From assembly GCA_017161655.1 (NCBI GenBank), contig JADFCV010000015.1:1-43496 (forward strand): a stretch of DNA of 43,496 bases. The letters run 5' to 3'. This DNA comes from Candidatus Sumerlaeota bacterium. GTDB lineage: Bacteria; Sumerlaeota; Sumerlaeia; Sumerlaeales; Sumerlaeaceae. The translations under genes were made by a program, and so were the position numbers. The notes under the pieces were generated by a model that was given only the letters and a program-made list of their open reading frames with translations, was not told the DNA's origin and made no database searches. Positions 17,600 to 25,407 of this stretch are shown piece after piece (the stretch's first letter is position 1; every line of letters begins with the position of its first letter).

Positions 17600-19543
17600 T
17601 CACTTCGTGGGTTGTGCCATCGTTTTGAAGACAAAGCCCTGTTTTCCCTCGTTCGGCAAAGTTACTCGGTAACCGATGCCATCTGGGTCTTCTTCGGCGG
17701 GTAATTCCGTTCCTGCTGGCAGACGTGTTATTTCGCGTTTTGCCTGGGGGCCCCAGTAAATTGGTACCATCTCGTTAGGCGGCCCGTTTTTGGTTCCAAG
17801 GCGTACGGTGAGCCCCTGGCGCCCCGGGGTTCCGCCTTCCTCAAAAATGTCTGGCCGGGCGTCGCTCAAGCGCACCAGATACGGACGTCCTTCGAACAAA
17901 ACCTGATAAAATTGTTCTCCCCCTTGCTCGAGTGTGCGCGTGAAGGGGAGGCGAGTCCCAGCCGGCAGTTCGGTGCTAGCCTTCGTGGGGTCTTCCAGCG
18001 AAAGGAGTGGAATGCGTTCGCCAGCTACTGAGCCTGGGCGTCCCAGCAACACCGTGGAGATTCTTGCGGGTTTTGGTGTCAACGGCGGTGGAGCCCCCAC
18101 GGTTTGCTCCATCCTGGCCATCGGAGGTGGAGCAGCAGCAATGGATCTCGGTGGTTTCCCGCCCTGTCCCGGTGGCAGAGGTCTCTCCGGGCGGTCAGGT
18201 TTCGGCTGCTCGTTTGCCTGCGCCACATCAAAGCCTACGGGTGTGGGTGTGGGGGGCGCTGTGGTTGGGCGCGGCGTCAGCTGGACCTGACTCACAGGGG
18301 TTTGAGCCGGCGTTGGCGTCACCGCGTTTGGCGTAGGTGTGGTGCGGGAAGTGGCTTCGACCGCAGGCGCGGGAGGCTGGAGTCGAAAGACGACAATGGT
18401 CCCAAACACAATGATTGCTACCACAACAATGCCCGCAAAGGCCAGAATCATCGCTGTGTTGCGCTCACGGGTAGGAACTGGCGCCGGGACTGTCACGGTG
18501 GCCTGTTGGTCTGTGCCGCTGATCGGCTTTTGATCGCGGTCGTGTGCCAGGTGTGCTTCTCCAGTTGCTTCCGAACTGGGGAGCGCCCCCTGGTCCACGC
18601 CACCTGGCGTCGGAACGGTAGAGGTCACCGCATGAGCCGTGGGCTTTATCTGGACGTCAGGTGCCAGGGCTGCGAGTGCCGCTGCAAGGCCGCCATAAGT
18701 TTGATAGCGGTCCTCCGGGTTCTTTGCCGTCATCTTTTTGATGACTTCGAGCACGCGGCCATTTTCAAGCTTTCTGAGGTATTCAGGCTCGGGCAGTGGG
18801 TCCTGGATTTGGCGGAGAAGGACTGTGAGGGGGGTCTGGCCAGTGAAGGGCAGTTCATTAGTGAGCATCTGGTAAAAGCTGATCCCCAAGGCGTAGATGT
18901 CGCTTCGATGATCGGCTTCTTCGCCGCGTGCTTGTTCGGGCGACATGTAGTTGGGGCTGCCGATCGCTGTCCCGGCTACTGTCATCTGGGAATCATGCTC
19001 GACGATTTTTGCCAGGCCGAAGTCGGCAATCTTCACACGGTAATCGCTCGAAATCATCATGTTGCTGGGTTTGATATCGCGGTGGATGATTCCTCTCGCG
19101 CAGGCGTAACCCAGCCCTTCAACAGCCTGAAGGAGAATGTTCACACATTCTTTGAGCGGAAGCGGCCCAAGCCGTTTGAGTCGCTGGGAAACGGTCTCGC
19201 CATCCACGTACTCCATCACCATGTAGATGATGGGTCCCTCTTCCCCAATGGCGTAAACCTGGACGATGTTCGGGTGATTCAGGCGTGCGACTGCACGAGC
19301 TTCGCGATAGAAACGCTTCACAGCATCCTCGCGCGCCATAAGCTCACGCCGCATAAGCTTGATGGCCACTTCCCGGTCAAGCTTGGTGTCGTGGGCAAGC
19401 CAGACTTCACCCATCCCGCCACGGCCCAGGAGGCGCAAGAGACGGTATGGCCCCAGTTTCTCAGGGACCTCGACGATGATCGTGGGATCATGCCCCGTGA
19501 CCGAATCTATCGAATCTTCCTTAGTGTTGAACTCTTCAGGCAT
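17600..19543 (-). CDS. Transmembrane Hanks-type Ser/Thr protein kinase with extracytoplasmic SH3-like repeats
   Basis: A 647-residue PknB-like kinase. The kinase domain spans about residues 33-290: glycine loop GRGGMGEV, lysine in VAIKLM (K62), HRDIKPSN (D156), DFGLAK (D174) and SPEQ. All catalytic residues are present. A Pro/Thr/Ala-rich segment leads to one membrane helix (about 363-387). The outer part is a second Pro-rich spacer and two similar modules of about 65 residues, each with LPAGT.LP (TELPAGTRLPF and TRLPAGTELPA) and beta-strand patterning like bacterial SH3 domains. This suggests sensing of an envelope ligand, possibly peptidoglycan, which is inference. It lies 119 bases behind the third GT-C gene on the same strand. 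Confidence 0.92.
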   Translation of the reverse strand: MPEEFNTKEDSIDSVTGHDPTIIVEVPEKLGPYRLLRLLGRGGMGEVWLAHDTKLDREVAIKLMRRELMAREDAVKRFYREARAVARLNHPNIVQVYAIGEEGPIIYMVMEYVDGETVSQRLKRLGPLPLKECVNILLQAVEGLGYACARGIIHRDIKPSNMMISSDYRVKIADFGLAKIVEHDSQMTVAGTAIGSPNYMSPEQARGEEADHRSDIYALGISFYQMLTNELPFTGQTPLTVLLRQIQDPLPEPEYLRKLENGRVLEVIKKMTAKNPEDRYQTYGGLAAALAALAPDVQIKPTAHAVTSTVPTPGGVDQGALPSSEATGEAHLAHDRDQKPISGTDQQATVTVPAPVPTRERNTAMILAFAGIVVVAIIVFGTIVVFRLQPPAPAVEATSRTTPTPNAVTPTPAQTPVSQVQLTPRPTTAPPTPTPVGFDVAQANEQPKPDRPERPLPPGQGGKPPRSIAAAPPPMARMEQTVGAPPPLTPKPARISTVLLGRPGSVAGERIPLLSLEDPTKASTELPAGTRLPFTRTLEQGGEQFYQVLFEGRPYLVRLSDARPDIFEEGGTPGRQGLTVRLGTKNGPPNEMVPIYWGPQAKREITRLPAGTELPAEEDPDGIGYRVTLPNEGKQGFVFKTMAQPTK

Positions 19544-19662
19544 GCGTACCGCCGACTTTGAACTCTCGAAAATGGTTTATAGGCCAGTATCACCGAAATG
19601 CAACACTGGAAGTGAAGCGCCGGGCGCGGGGGAAAAGCAAGAGAGGGTGCCTCGTTGAGAAC

Positions 19663-21411
19663 TCATTCGTAAATCTCAAAAAAGCTCGTTTCGCCGACTT
19701 TGCTCCAGTGAGAATGCCCGTGTTGTGTGGCCGGATAGCGCGGCGCCAGAGGGCGGAGCTTCTCGGCGAGGGAGTCGGTTTCATATCGCGTTATCAGCAG
19801 AGCGAGAGTGCCACGTTTGGAATCGAGCGCTTCAATCGCCTGACGGCGCAAGGTCGCGTTGGGAAGTTCTACCTCATTATCCCACAGCAAAGGCAGCGGA
19901 TTGCGCTGCTGGGCGGCGATCCACCACGCGGCGCAGTCGGGCAGGATGGCGTAGGGACGTCGCTGTTGCGAAAGCGAGGTTGTGAGATCCCTAAGATCGG
20001 CAAGCATGGCGGCAGTTCGCGGATTTGTGCGCAGGTGAGAGGCTCCCTTCATGATACCGGTGAGAGAAACCGTGAGTGCTTCTGAGGGGGCTTCGCGGTA
20101 AATTCTGTGGAGGCGTGCGTCATGAAACAGGATGACCAGAACAGCGAAGGTCGCGGCCAGCGCGATCGCGTAGGCTGAGCGATGGCTTTGCCGAAAAGCG
20201 AAACGCTGTGGCTGGAGATAGGCAAAGACAGAGCACCACAGGGAGCCGGCCGCAAGGGCCGGATAATTCGTGGCCACAGAAATGGCCGTGCACCAGGCCA
20301 CGATACTGGCTTCGGTTGCAAAGTGTGTGAGGGCGCGAAGTTGACGAGCATGCGGCAAAGGTTGGGCAGACCGGGTGCTTTCTATGAGGAGCACGACAGA
20401 TCCAAGGACGAACCCCAGCACGACAGCAAAGAGGTGAATGGAGACCGTTTCCGGGGAACGAAACATCAACCAGGGAAGTGGTGCGAACACACCCGCAGCA
20501 ACCAGGGGAACTACGTTTGCGAGAGGGCTTCGGAGGATTCTCGCTGCGCAAAGCTTACGCGTTCGGGTCAGGTAGATCCACGCTGCTGCTCCTGCAATGA
20601 CTCCGACAAACAATGGATAGCGAATCGGATAGACCAACACAGCAGTGGCGAGAAAACGCGAGTGCGCCGTGAGCTGTTCAACAACTCTGTCGGCGCATCC
20701 TGCAAATGCAAACAATGTGAAGTAAGCGAGTGCTGGAAGAGTTGCTGCGAGCCATGCACGTGGATTGCTGCGGTGCCACGACACCAGCAGAAGCAACGGC
20801 ACTGCTGGGGCAAAGCTCTGCTTGCAAAGCGGTGCGAGGCCGATGAGCCCCCAACCAAGAAGGTGGAGTGCCCGGCGCGGTGATTTTGTGAGCGCGAGGC
20901 CGAGAGTGAGAAGGAAAAGTCCGTCGATCGTATGCCAGGCCATGACTGGGAACGTGTGGCTGCTCAGCACGAAGGCTGTGGCCACACAGAGCAACTCTTC
21001 AGGAAGGCTATGAGAGCAGCGCAGGACGCGGCGCAAGAGCACGCTTGCCCACAACCAAGCCATGGCCGCCCATTGCAGCCAGACAATCGCGCGGGATAAA
21101 AAGATAGCAGTGTCCTTGGTCCAGGCGACCAGAGGTGCCCAGAGTAAGTAACTGAGAGCGGGACGCACAGAAAAGAAATCGCGATGTGGCCACTCGCCGT
21201 CGAGCAGACGTCTGGCGAATGCCAACTGGAGCCCATCATCAGTGGGGTTAAATCCTAGCGGCGAATACAGAATGTGGCTAAGGAACGCGCCGACGAGTGC
21301 GACAAGCAAAGGAGCGGCGCGCCAAGCCATAGTTTGCTTTTTGGAGGTAGGGGAAAACAAGGAAGGCGGAGCTTCTGGAGGAAGCCCCGCCTTTGGATCA
21401 CTTGCGCTCAT
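19663..21411 (-). CDS. GT-C fold membrane glycosyltransferase-like protein (GT39/ArnT-like), third paralogue
   Basis: A 582-residue multi-pass membrane protein. After a Pro-rich cytoplasmic tail and one helix, the first outer loop reads NPTDDGLQLAFARRLLDGEW then PHRDFFSVRPALSYLLWAP. This is the DD/DE..R..G..P.RDF..R pattern of GT39/ArnT-like enzymes. A soluble C-terminal tail contains NEVELPN and ends FFEIYE. It is more distant from the tandem pair at 5075-8826 than those are from each other. It starts only 24 bases after the secreted-protein gene and follows the phosphohexomutase, so these three minus-strand genes may form one operon linking sugar-phosphate supply and sugar transfer. Donor and acceptor are unknown. 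Confidence 0.75.
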   Translation of the reverse strand: MSASDPKAGLPPEAPPSLFSPTSKKQTMAWRAAPLLVALVGAFLSHILYSPLGFNPTDDGLQLAFARRLLDGEWPHRDFFSVRPALSYLLWAPLVAWTKDTAIFLSRAIVWLQWAAMAWLWASVLLRRVLRCSHSLPEELLCVATAFVLSSHTFPVMAWHTIDGLFLLTLGLALTKSPRRALHLLGWGLIGLAPLCKQSFAPAVPLLLLVSWHRSNPRAWLAATLPALAYFTLFAFAGCADRVVEQLTAHSRFLATAVLVYPIRYPLFVGVIAGAAAWIYLTRTRKLCAARILRSPLANVVPLVAAGVFAPLPWLMFRSPETVSIHLFAVVLGFVLGSVVLLIESTRSAQPLPHARQLRALTHFATEASIVAWCTAISVATNYPALAAGSLWCSVFAYLQPQRFAFRQSHRSAYAIALAATFAVLVILFHDARLHRIYREAPSEALTVSLTGIMKGASHLRTNPRTAAMLADLRDLTTSLSQQRRPYAILPDCAAWWIAAQQRNPLPLLWDNEVELPNATLRRQAIEALDSKRGTLALLITRYETDSLAEKLRPLAPRYPATQHGHSHWSKVGETSFFEIYE

Positions 21412-21435
21412 CGGTCCGGGCGACCGATCGTATCC

Positions 21436-22317
21436 TTAGTTTGTCTTTTTCCAAGGGGCGTCGGAAAGAGCCGGCTGCGGGGTGGCGGCTGGCGTAGGCG
21501 CGGGCGTCTCTGCTGGCGTGGCCGCCGGTGGTGCTGGTGTCATCGTTGGTAGCGGCGTGGCGGCTGGTCCTGCCGTCGGCTTGCTGGTGGACCGTGCTTT
21601 CGAGAGTATGCCCGGCACATCGAGCTCTATGCGCCAGCCCTCTTTAGTGCGAAGGAGGTCAAAACTCATCGTCACCTTCTCACCGTCGTAATAGGTGATC
21701 TCGCTGTCGACGCGTGCACCGTCGCCCCGGAGCACAGCTTCGTTGGTCACGTTGCGGATCGTGCCATCGCGTGTGATCGTATCAAGCACGCGTTTGAGTC
21801 CGCCGCCCAGCGCGGAGTGTTCGCCCTCGAAATACTTTTGCACGGGAGGCGTGAGAGCGCGCTCAGCCTCCGCGTAATGGCCCAGGTGCGCAGCTTTCAA
21901 AAAGTCGGTCACGAGTTTGAGCGTGTCGGAAATGTCGCGATCGCGCGCCAGGGTGGCCGCATCAACTTTCGGCTTTTCCTCAGTGGTTTCTTTTGGCGTG
22001 GCCTTTGGCTTGGGCGTTTCTTTTGCGCGGGTTTCTTCGCGTGATTTTTCTGCTTCGGCACGCCGTGTGGGTTTGGGACGCTCAGTCTCCGTCTTGCGCA
22101 CTGCGGGCGACTTCGTAGGCGCCGGCGTGGACTCTACGACCGGTGCCTGTTGCTCAGGCGTTGCTGCTGGGCGTGCGCGTCGGAAAAAACTCCGTGGGGT
22201 TGGGGTCGGTTCATTTGGAGCAACCTGGCCGCGCCCCAGGACTTGTGCCATGGTCAAGGAGGGAACGACTGTTGCGAACAGTAACAGCCATCCCAGAGTT
22301 CTTTTGCCCATTCTCAT
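21436..22317 (-). CDS. Secreted low-complexity protein with a small NTF2/DUF4878-like domain
   Basis: Taken from the ATG at 22317 (MRMGKRTLGWLLLF), which has GAGAGG just upstream; a longer frame to 22377 adds residues without export character. The 293-residue product has a signal peptide ending near LTMAQ. A long Pro/Thr/Ala/Lys/Glu-rich region follows, with TPTP and APTK repeats. Next is a folded domain (DTLKLVTDFLKAAHLGHYAEAERALTPP by pieces, ending in EGWRIELDVPG). Its pattern of a helix pair followed by strands, with a closing W-I-V/L strand, is like NTF2-fold DUF4878/DUF4440 proteins. A Pro/Thr/Ala tail closes the chain. Function is unknown. It is sandwiched between the phosphohexomutase and a GT-C gene. 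Confidence 0.75.
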   Translation of the reverse strand: MRMGKRTLGWLLLFATVVPSLTMAQVLGRGQVAPNEPTPTPRSFFRRARPAATPEQQAPVVESTPAPTKSPAVRKTETERPKPTRRAEAEKSREETRAKETPKPKATPKETTEEKPKVDAATLARDRDISDTLKLVTDFLKAAHLGHYAEAERALTPPVQKYFEGEHSALGGGLKRVLDTITRDGTIRNVTNEAVLRGDGARVDSEITYYDGEKVTMSFDLLRTKEGWRIELDVPGILSKARSTSKPTAGPAATPLPTMTPAPPAATPAETPAPTPAATPQPALSDAPWKKTN

Positions 22318-22414
22318 GCAACCTCTCTTTCGTGGATTTCTCTCAAACCCATTCTTTTGTGTTGTCACAATTTGCAAATTCCACGGTTCCCCGGCAAGGA
22401 AAGCAAGTTTTTAC

Positions 22415-23863
22415 TCAGCGTTTGCGAAAGAGCCGTGCAGCACCAGCAGCAAGGATTTTTTGGACGGTTTCGTCATTGTGCGAGCCGACATAGATGCGGC
22501 CCAGAGGCTCGGTGTCCGATATTCGCATGAGCATCCAGGAACCGTCCGCCAGATAGAATTTGATGCCATCCACTGTACTCACGCGTTCCACGTGAATACC
22601 TGCGATCGTTTTGGGCGGAGCTTCGCGAAGCTCGAGAAAATTTTCCCGCAGCGTTGCCACTGGAAAATGTTTGTCTATGCGCCCGTACGCGAATGGGCCC
22701 GTCCGTTTTCGCAAATCACGCACAAGCTGCGAGATTGAGTTCTGCCGCGCAGCAAGCATTTCGACGACGAGGAGGCACGAAAGGATCCCATCGCGCTCTG
22801 GCAGATGCTTCTTGTAGCCGAACCCTCCGCTTTCTTCGCCGCCGATGAGCACGTCGTGAGCAAGCATTTTCTCGCACACGTTCTTGAATCCTACCGGCAC
22901 CTCGACAACCTGACGACCGTAGGTTGCGGCAATGCGGTCAATGGTGTCGTGCATGGAAGTCGTACGGACAACGTCGCCGCTCCAGCCACGGGACTCGATG
23001 ATGTATTCAAACAAAAGGGGCATGAGGTCGTGGAGCTGGACGAAGCGTCCTTTTTCATCGAGCACGCCAAAACGATCCGCGTCGCCGTCGGTGGCCAGTC
23101 CCAGCATGGCTTTTTCCGTGCGAACGGCTGCGCGGAGCGCTTCGAGGTTCTGTGCGATCGGCTCCGGTCCGCCGCCGTCGAAAAGGGGATTGATATCGCT
23201 GCGCACGGAGGCGACGCGCACTTTCTGGCCGCGAAGGAAAGCGTCGACTGTCGCAATCCCGGCGCCGTGCATAGCGTCGAAGACGACCTTGCCCGGAAAG
23301 CGACGCAAAGTTCGCAGGTCGAGGAAGCGCTCAACCTGCCGCCAGTAAGCGGGCGCAAAATCCTTTTCGATGAGCTTGCCGCCCAGTTCCTGCGCGAGCG
23401 CCGCACTGCTCAGCGCATGAAGGTAACGCTCGATGGCCTGCGTGAGATCGGCCATGGCAGGGCCGCCGTAGGGTCCTTTGAACTTGATGCCGTTGTACGC
23501 GTAAGGATTGTGACTCGCCGTGATCATGACGCCGAGTGCTGCTCGGCTATGGGTGACGGCGAAACTGAGCATAGGTGTCGGAGTGATGCTTTTCGCCAAC
23601 CAGACCGTTGCACCACAGCGGGCAGCCGTTTCTGCGAAAGCGCGAGCAAATTCAGCCGAAAGAAATCGTGTGTCGTAGCCCACAACGATAGGGCGCCCTC
23701 GTTGATCGGTGTCGCGCAAATAGCGGGTGGCTGCTGCGGCGATCTTTCGGACGTTATCGAAGGTAAATTGTTCGGCGATAATTGCGCGCCAACCGTCCGT
23801 TCCAAAACGTGGCAAAACCTCTGGCACGTGTGCCAGAGGTCTCACATCCTTCTTTTTTGGCAC
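22415..23863 (-). CDS. Phosphohexomutase (phosphoglucomutase/phosphomannomutase family)
   Basis: An alpha-D-phosphohexomutase of 482 residues. Seen in order: RFGTDGWRAII near the N-terminus, the phosphoserine loop ITASHNPYAYNGIKFK (S117), the metal loop ATDGDADRFGVLDE, the sugar-binding loop GGEESGGFGY, and a C-terminal phosphate-binding segment near RISDTEPLGRIYV. It interconverts hexose 1- and 6-phosphates, feeding nucleotide-sugar or glycogen synthesis; glucose versus mannose preference cannot be read by eye. Translation starts at GTG 23863 with AAGGAG 11 bases upstream. A 10-bp perfect inverted repeat lies 24 bases into the coding region (23818-23839). Confidence 0.93.
   Translation of the reverse strand: MPKKKDVRPLAHVPEVLPRFGTDGWRAIIAEQFTFDNVRKIAAAATRYLRDTDQRGRPIVVGYDTRFLSAEFARAFAETAARCGATVWLAKSITPTPMLSFAVTHSRAALGVMITASHNPYAYNGIKFKGPYGGPAMADLTQAIERYLHALSSAALAQELGGKLIEKDFAPAYWRQVERFLDLRTLRRFPGKVVFDAMHGAGIATVDAFLRGQKVRVASVRSDINPLFDGGGPEPIAQNLEALRAAVRTEKAMLGLATDGDADRFGVLDEKGRFVQLHDLMPLLFEYIIESRGWSGDVVRTTSMHDTIDRIAATYGRQVVEVPVGFKNVCEKMLAHDVLIGGEESGGFGYKKHLPERDGILSCLLVVEMLAARQNSISQLVRDLRKRTGPFAYGRIDKHFPVATLRENFLELREAPPKTIAGIHVERVSTVDGIKFYLADGSWMLMRISDTEPLGRIYVGSHNDETVQKILAAGAARLFRKR
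23818..23839 (-). promoter_or_regulatory. Perfect 10-bp inverted repeat inside the start of the phosphohexomutase gene
   Basis: CCTCTGGCAC and GTGCCAGAGG are exact reverse complements separated by only two bases. In mRNA this would form a stable hairpin within codons 9-16, close enough to the GTG start to affect initiation. It could also be a protein-binding operator. Confidence 0.5.
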
Positions 23864-23961
23864 AGTTGCTAGGTCTCCTTATGCAACTCTCTGAGAGAGG
23901 CAGTGCACAATATCGCTCCTCTCTTTATTGACGAATGAACTGAAATGCCGGCTATGACCCG

Positions 23962-24300
23962 CTATTCGCCTGACTCAGAAGATTTCGGAGAGCGCTCGCT
24001 CAAAAGTTGGTAGCGATCAAACGTGATGTCGTAGGCCGACTTCAGCGCTTTGATTTTCTTTTTCACATTCAAAGGGATTTCTCCCGAGGCGTCGGCCAAA
24101 GCATTTTCGCCTTCAATGGCGGCGAGCAAAAGCTGCTCCACGAATTCCCCAACAGGGACCCCTTGCATAATGGCGAGGGCGCGCAGAAGCTTGCCAATAT
24201 TCTCCTCCACGCGAATCCCGATGAGAACGCGCTTAAATGCTGTTTCTTTTGGGCGACGGCCACGACGAGTCTTGCTGGCTTTTCCGGTAGCTTTTGCCAT
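23962..24300 (-). CDS. Small basic ribbon-helix-helix-like protein
   Basis: A 112-residue protein started at an ATG with AAGGAG eight bases upstream. The N-terminus is strongly basic (KASKTRRGRRPKE). It is followed by a strand-helix-helix pattern: RVLIGIRVEE, then NIGKLLRALAIMQG and PVGEFVEQLLLAAIEG, which fits a ribbon-helix-helix DNA-binding fold. The C-terminal part is a lysine-rich helix (VKKKIKALKSAYD). RHH proteins act as dimeric repressors or antitoxins. No toxin-like gene is adjacent, so a transcription-factor role is more likely. It is divergent from etfB across an AT-rich region with an inverted repeat (24333-24338/24355-24360), a possible operator. No specific family is recognised. 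Confidence 0.65.
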   Translation of the reverse strand: MAKATGKASKTRRGRRPKETAFKRVLIGIRVEENIGKLLRALAIMQGVPVGEFVEQLLLAAIEGENALADASGEIPLNVKKKIKALKSAYDITFDRYQLLSERSPKSSESGE

Positions 24301-24564
24301 CGTGCTGCTCCTTTTTCGTTTTACGTCATGTTGTAACGCAGGTGATAGCCTCCACGTTACTAACCAAATAATAAGTTATCGGACAGCTACAACAAAATAA
24401 CAACACAAAGACAAAAATTCATTCAAAAGAAACGGCATGTCATTGCGTTCGTGCCTCAGTCATGCCCCTTCGGTCCTGTCCATAGCGCTTTTGCCTTGCG
24501 CTTGCAGTTTTTCGGCTTCGCCGTAGTTCCCGTGCAAAAAAACGTCAACTGGAGTTAGTCGGCC
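24301..24564. promoter_or_regulatory. AT-rich divergent intergenic region between the RHH-like gene and etfB
   Basis: Contains a 6-bp inverted repeat GTAACG/CGTTAC (24333-24338 and 24355-24360) and ACAAC repeats near 24391-24405. It is visibly richer in A and T than the flanking genes and must hold promoters for both directions. Exact promoter elements were not resolved. Confidence 0.35.
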
Positions 24565-25377
24565 ATGGCGACAGGATTACATTTTGTGGTCTGTGCGAGC
24601 ATCGTGCCGGACCCCTTACAGACGCTGGAACCCGTGATGGGGCCGTCGGGGCCAGCGCTCAAGAATGAGGCGATGCTGCCAGCTGTTCTGGATCCGTGGG
24701 CAGCGCACGCCCTTTATGAATGTGCCGCACTTGCAAAGAAGATTGCTGGCAGTCGCCTGACGCTGCTGAGCCTCGGTCCGAAAGCCAAGCTGCAGCAGGT
24801 GATGATGACCGCAGGGCAAAAAGTCCCCTTTGAGTTTGTGGCGCTCGATGGTTCGGCGGGGGGATTCACCGAAAGCGCAGAAACAGCGGCCGCACTGGCA
24901 GAAGCCATTCGCGCCCTGCCGAATTTCGCGCCAGAGAACCTTGTGCTTGCCGGTGGTTGGGAGTCGGCAAGTCGCGGGGCAGGCACCACGCTTCAGATTT
25001 TGGGAGAGCTTCTCGGGATTCGTAATCAGTTTCAGGGCGTGGATGAAGTCCACGTTCAGGAAGATGGGTCGCTGCGGATTCTGGAGCGACTTGAGGGTGG
25101 AAAATATCAGGTGTCTGTTTGCGCCGGCCCCCCCGTGGTGCTGGGATGGGCCACGGGCACCGTCCCCGAACCACCGAATAATCCGCAGATCGGCATGACG
25201 AACATGCGTGGTGTTATGCCTGCGCTTCAGAGGGCCAAAGCAGTCGCCGTGGGAGCGCAGGGAGTCAAGTTCGTCACCGCAGAATTGCCAAAACAGAAAC
25301 GCGAGACGCGGATTGTCAAAGATGCTTCGCCCGAAGAGGTCGCACGAGAAATCGTCGAGTGGATCCGCGGGCACTGA
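24565..25377 (+). CDS. etfB: Electron transfer flavoprotein beta subunit (EtfB/FixA family)
   Basis: EtfB binds AMP or a second FAD and pairs with EtfA to move electrons between dehydrogenases and the quinone pool or ferredoxin. The 270-residue chain has the family layout: an N-terminal strand HFVVCASIVPDP, LDPWAAHALYECAALAK (the equivalent of the D..A...A..L region), LTLLSLGPK, and LVLAGGWESASRGAGTT in the position where EtfB has the nucleotide loop. Next come LGELLGIRNQFQGVDEV and the late GTVPEPPNNP. Length is typical (about 255-270). It is followed after 30 bases by etfA. No acyl-CoA dehydrogenase, EtfD or bcd-type partner is adjacent. Confidence 0.88.
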   Translation: MATGLHFVVCASIVPDPLQTLEPVMGPSGPALKNEAMLPAVLDPWAAHALYECAALAKKIAGSRLTLLSLGPKAKLQQVMMTAGQKVPFEFVALDGSAGGFTESAETAAALAEAIRALPNFAPENLVLAGGWESASRGAGTTLQILGELLGIRNQFQGVDEVHVQEDGSLRILERLEGGKYQVSVCAGPPVVLGWATGTVPEPPNNPQIGMTNMRGVMPALQRAKAVAVGAQGVKFVTAELPKQKRETRIVKDASPEEVAREIVEWIRGH

Positions 25378-25407
25378 AGTGGGGGAATGAAAAAGGAGAG
25401 TCTGACG

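Noticed and set aside
18104..19561. 485-codon open frame on the plus strand
   Set aside because: Lies exactly antisense to the kinase gene, whose catalytic motifs are all intact; the product resembles nothing and has no ribosome site.
22805..23872. 355-codon open frame on the plus strand
   Set aside because: Antisense to the phosphohexomutase; no motif and no ribosome site.
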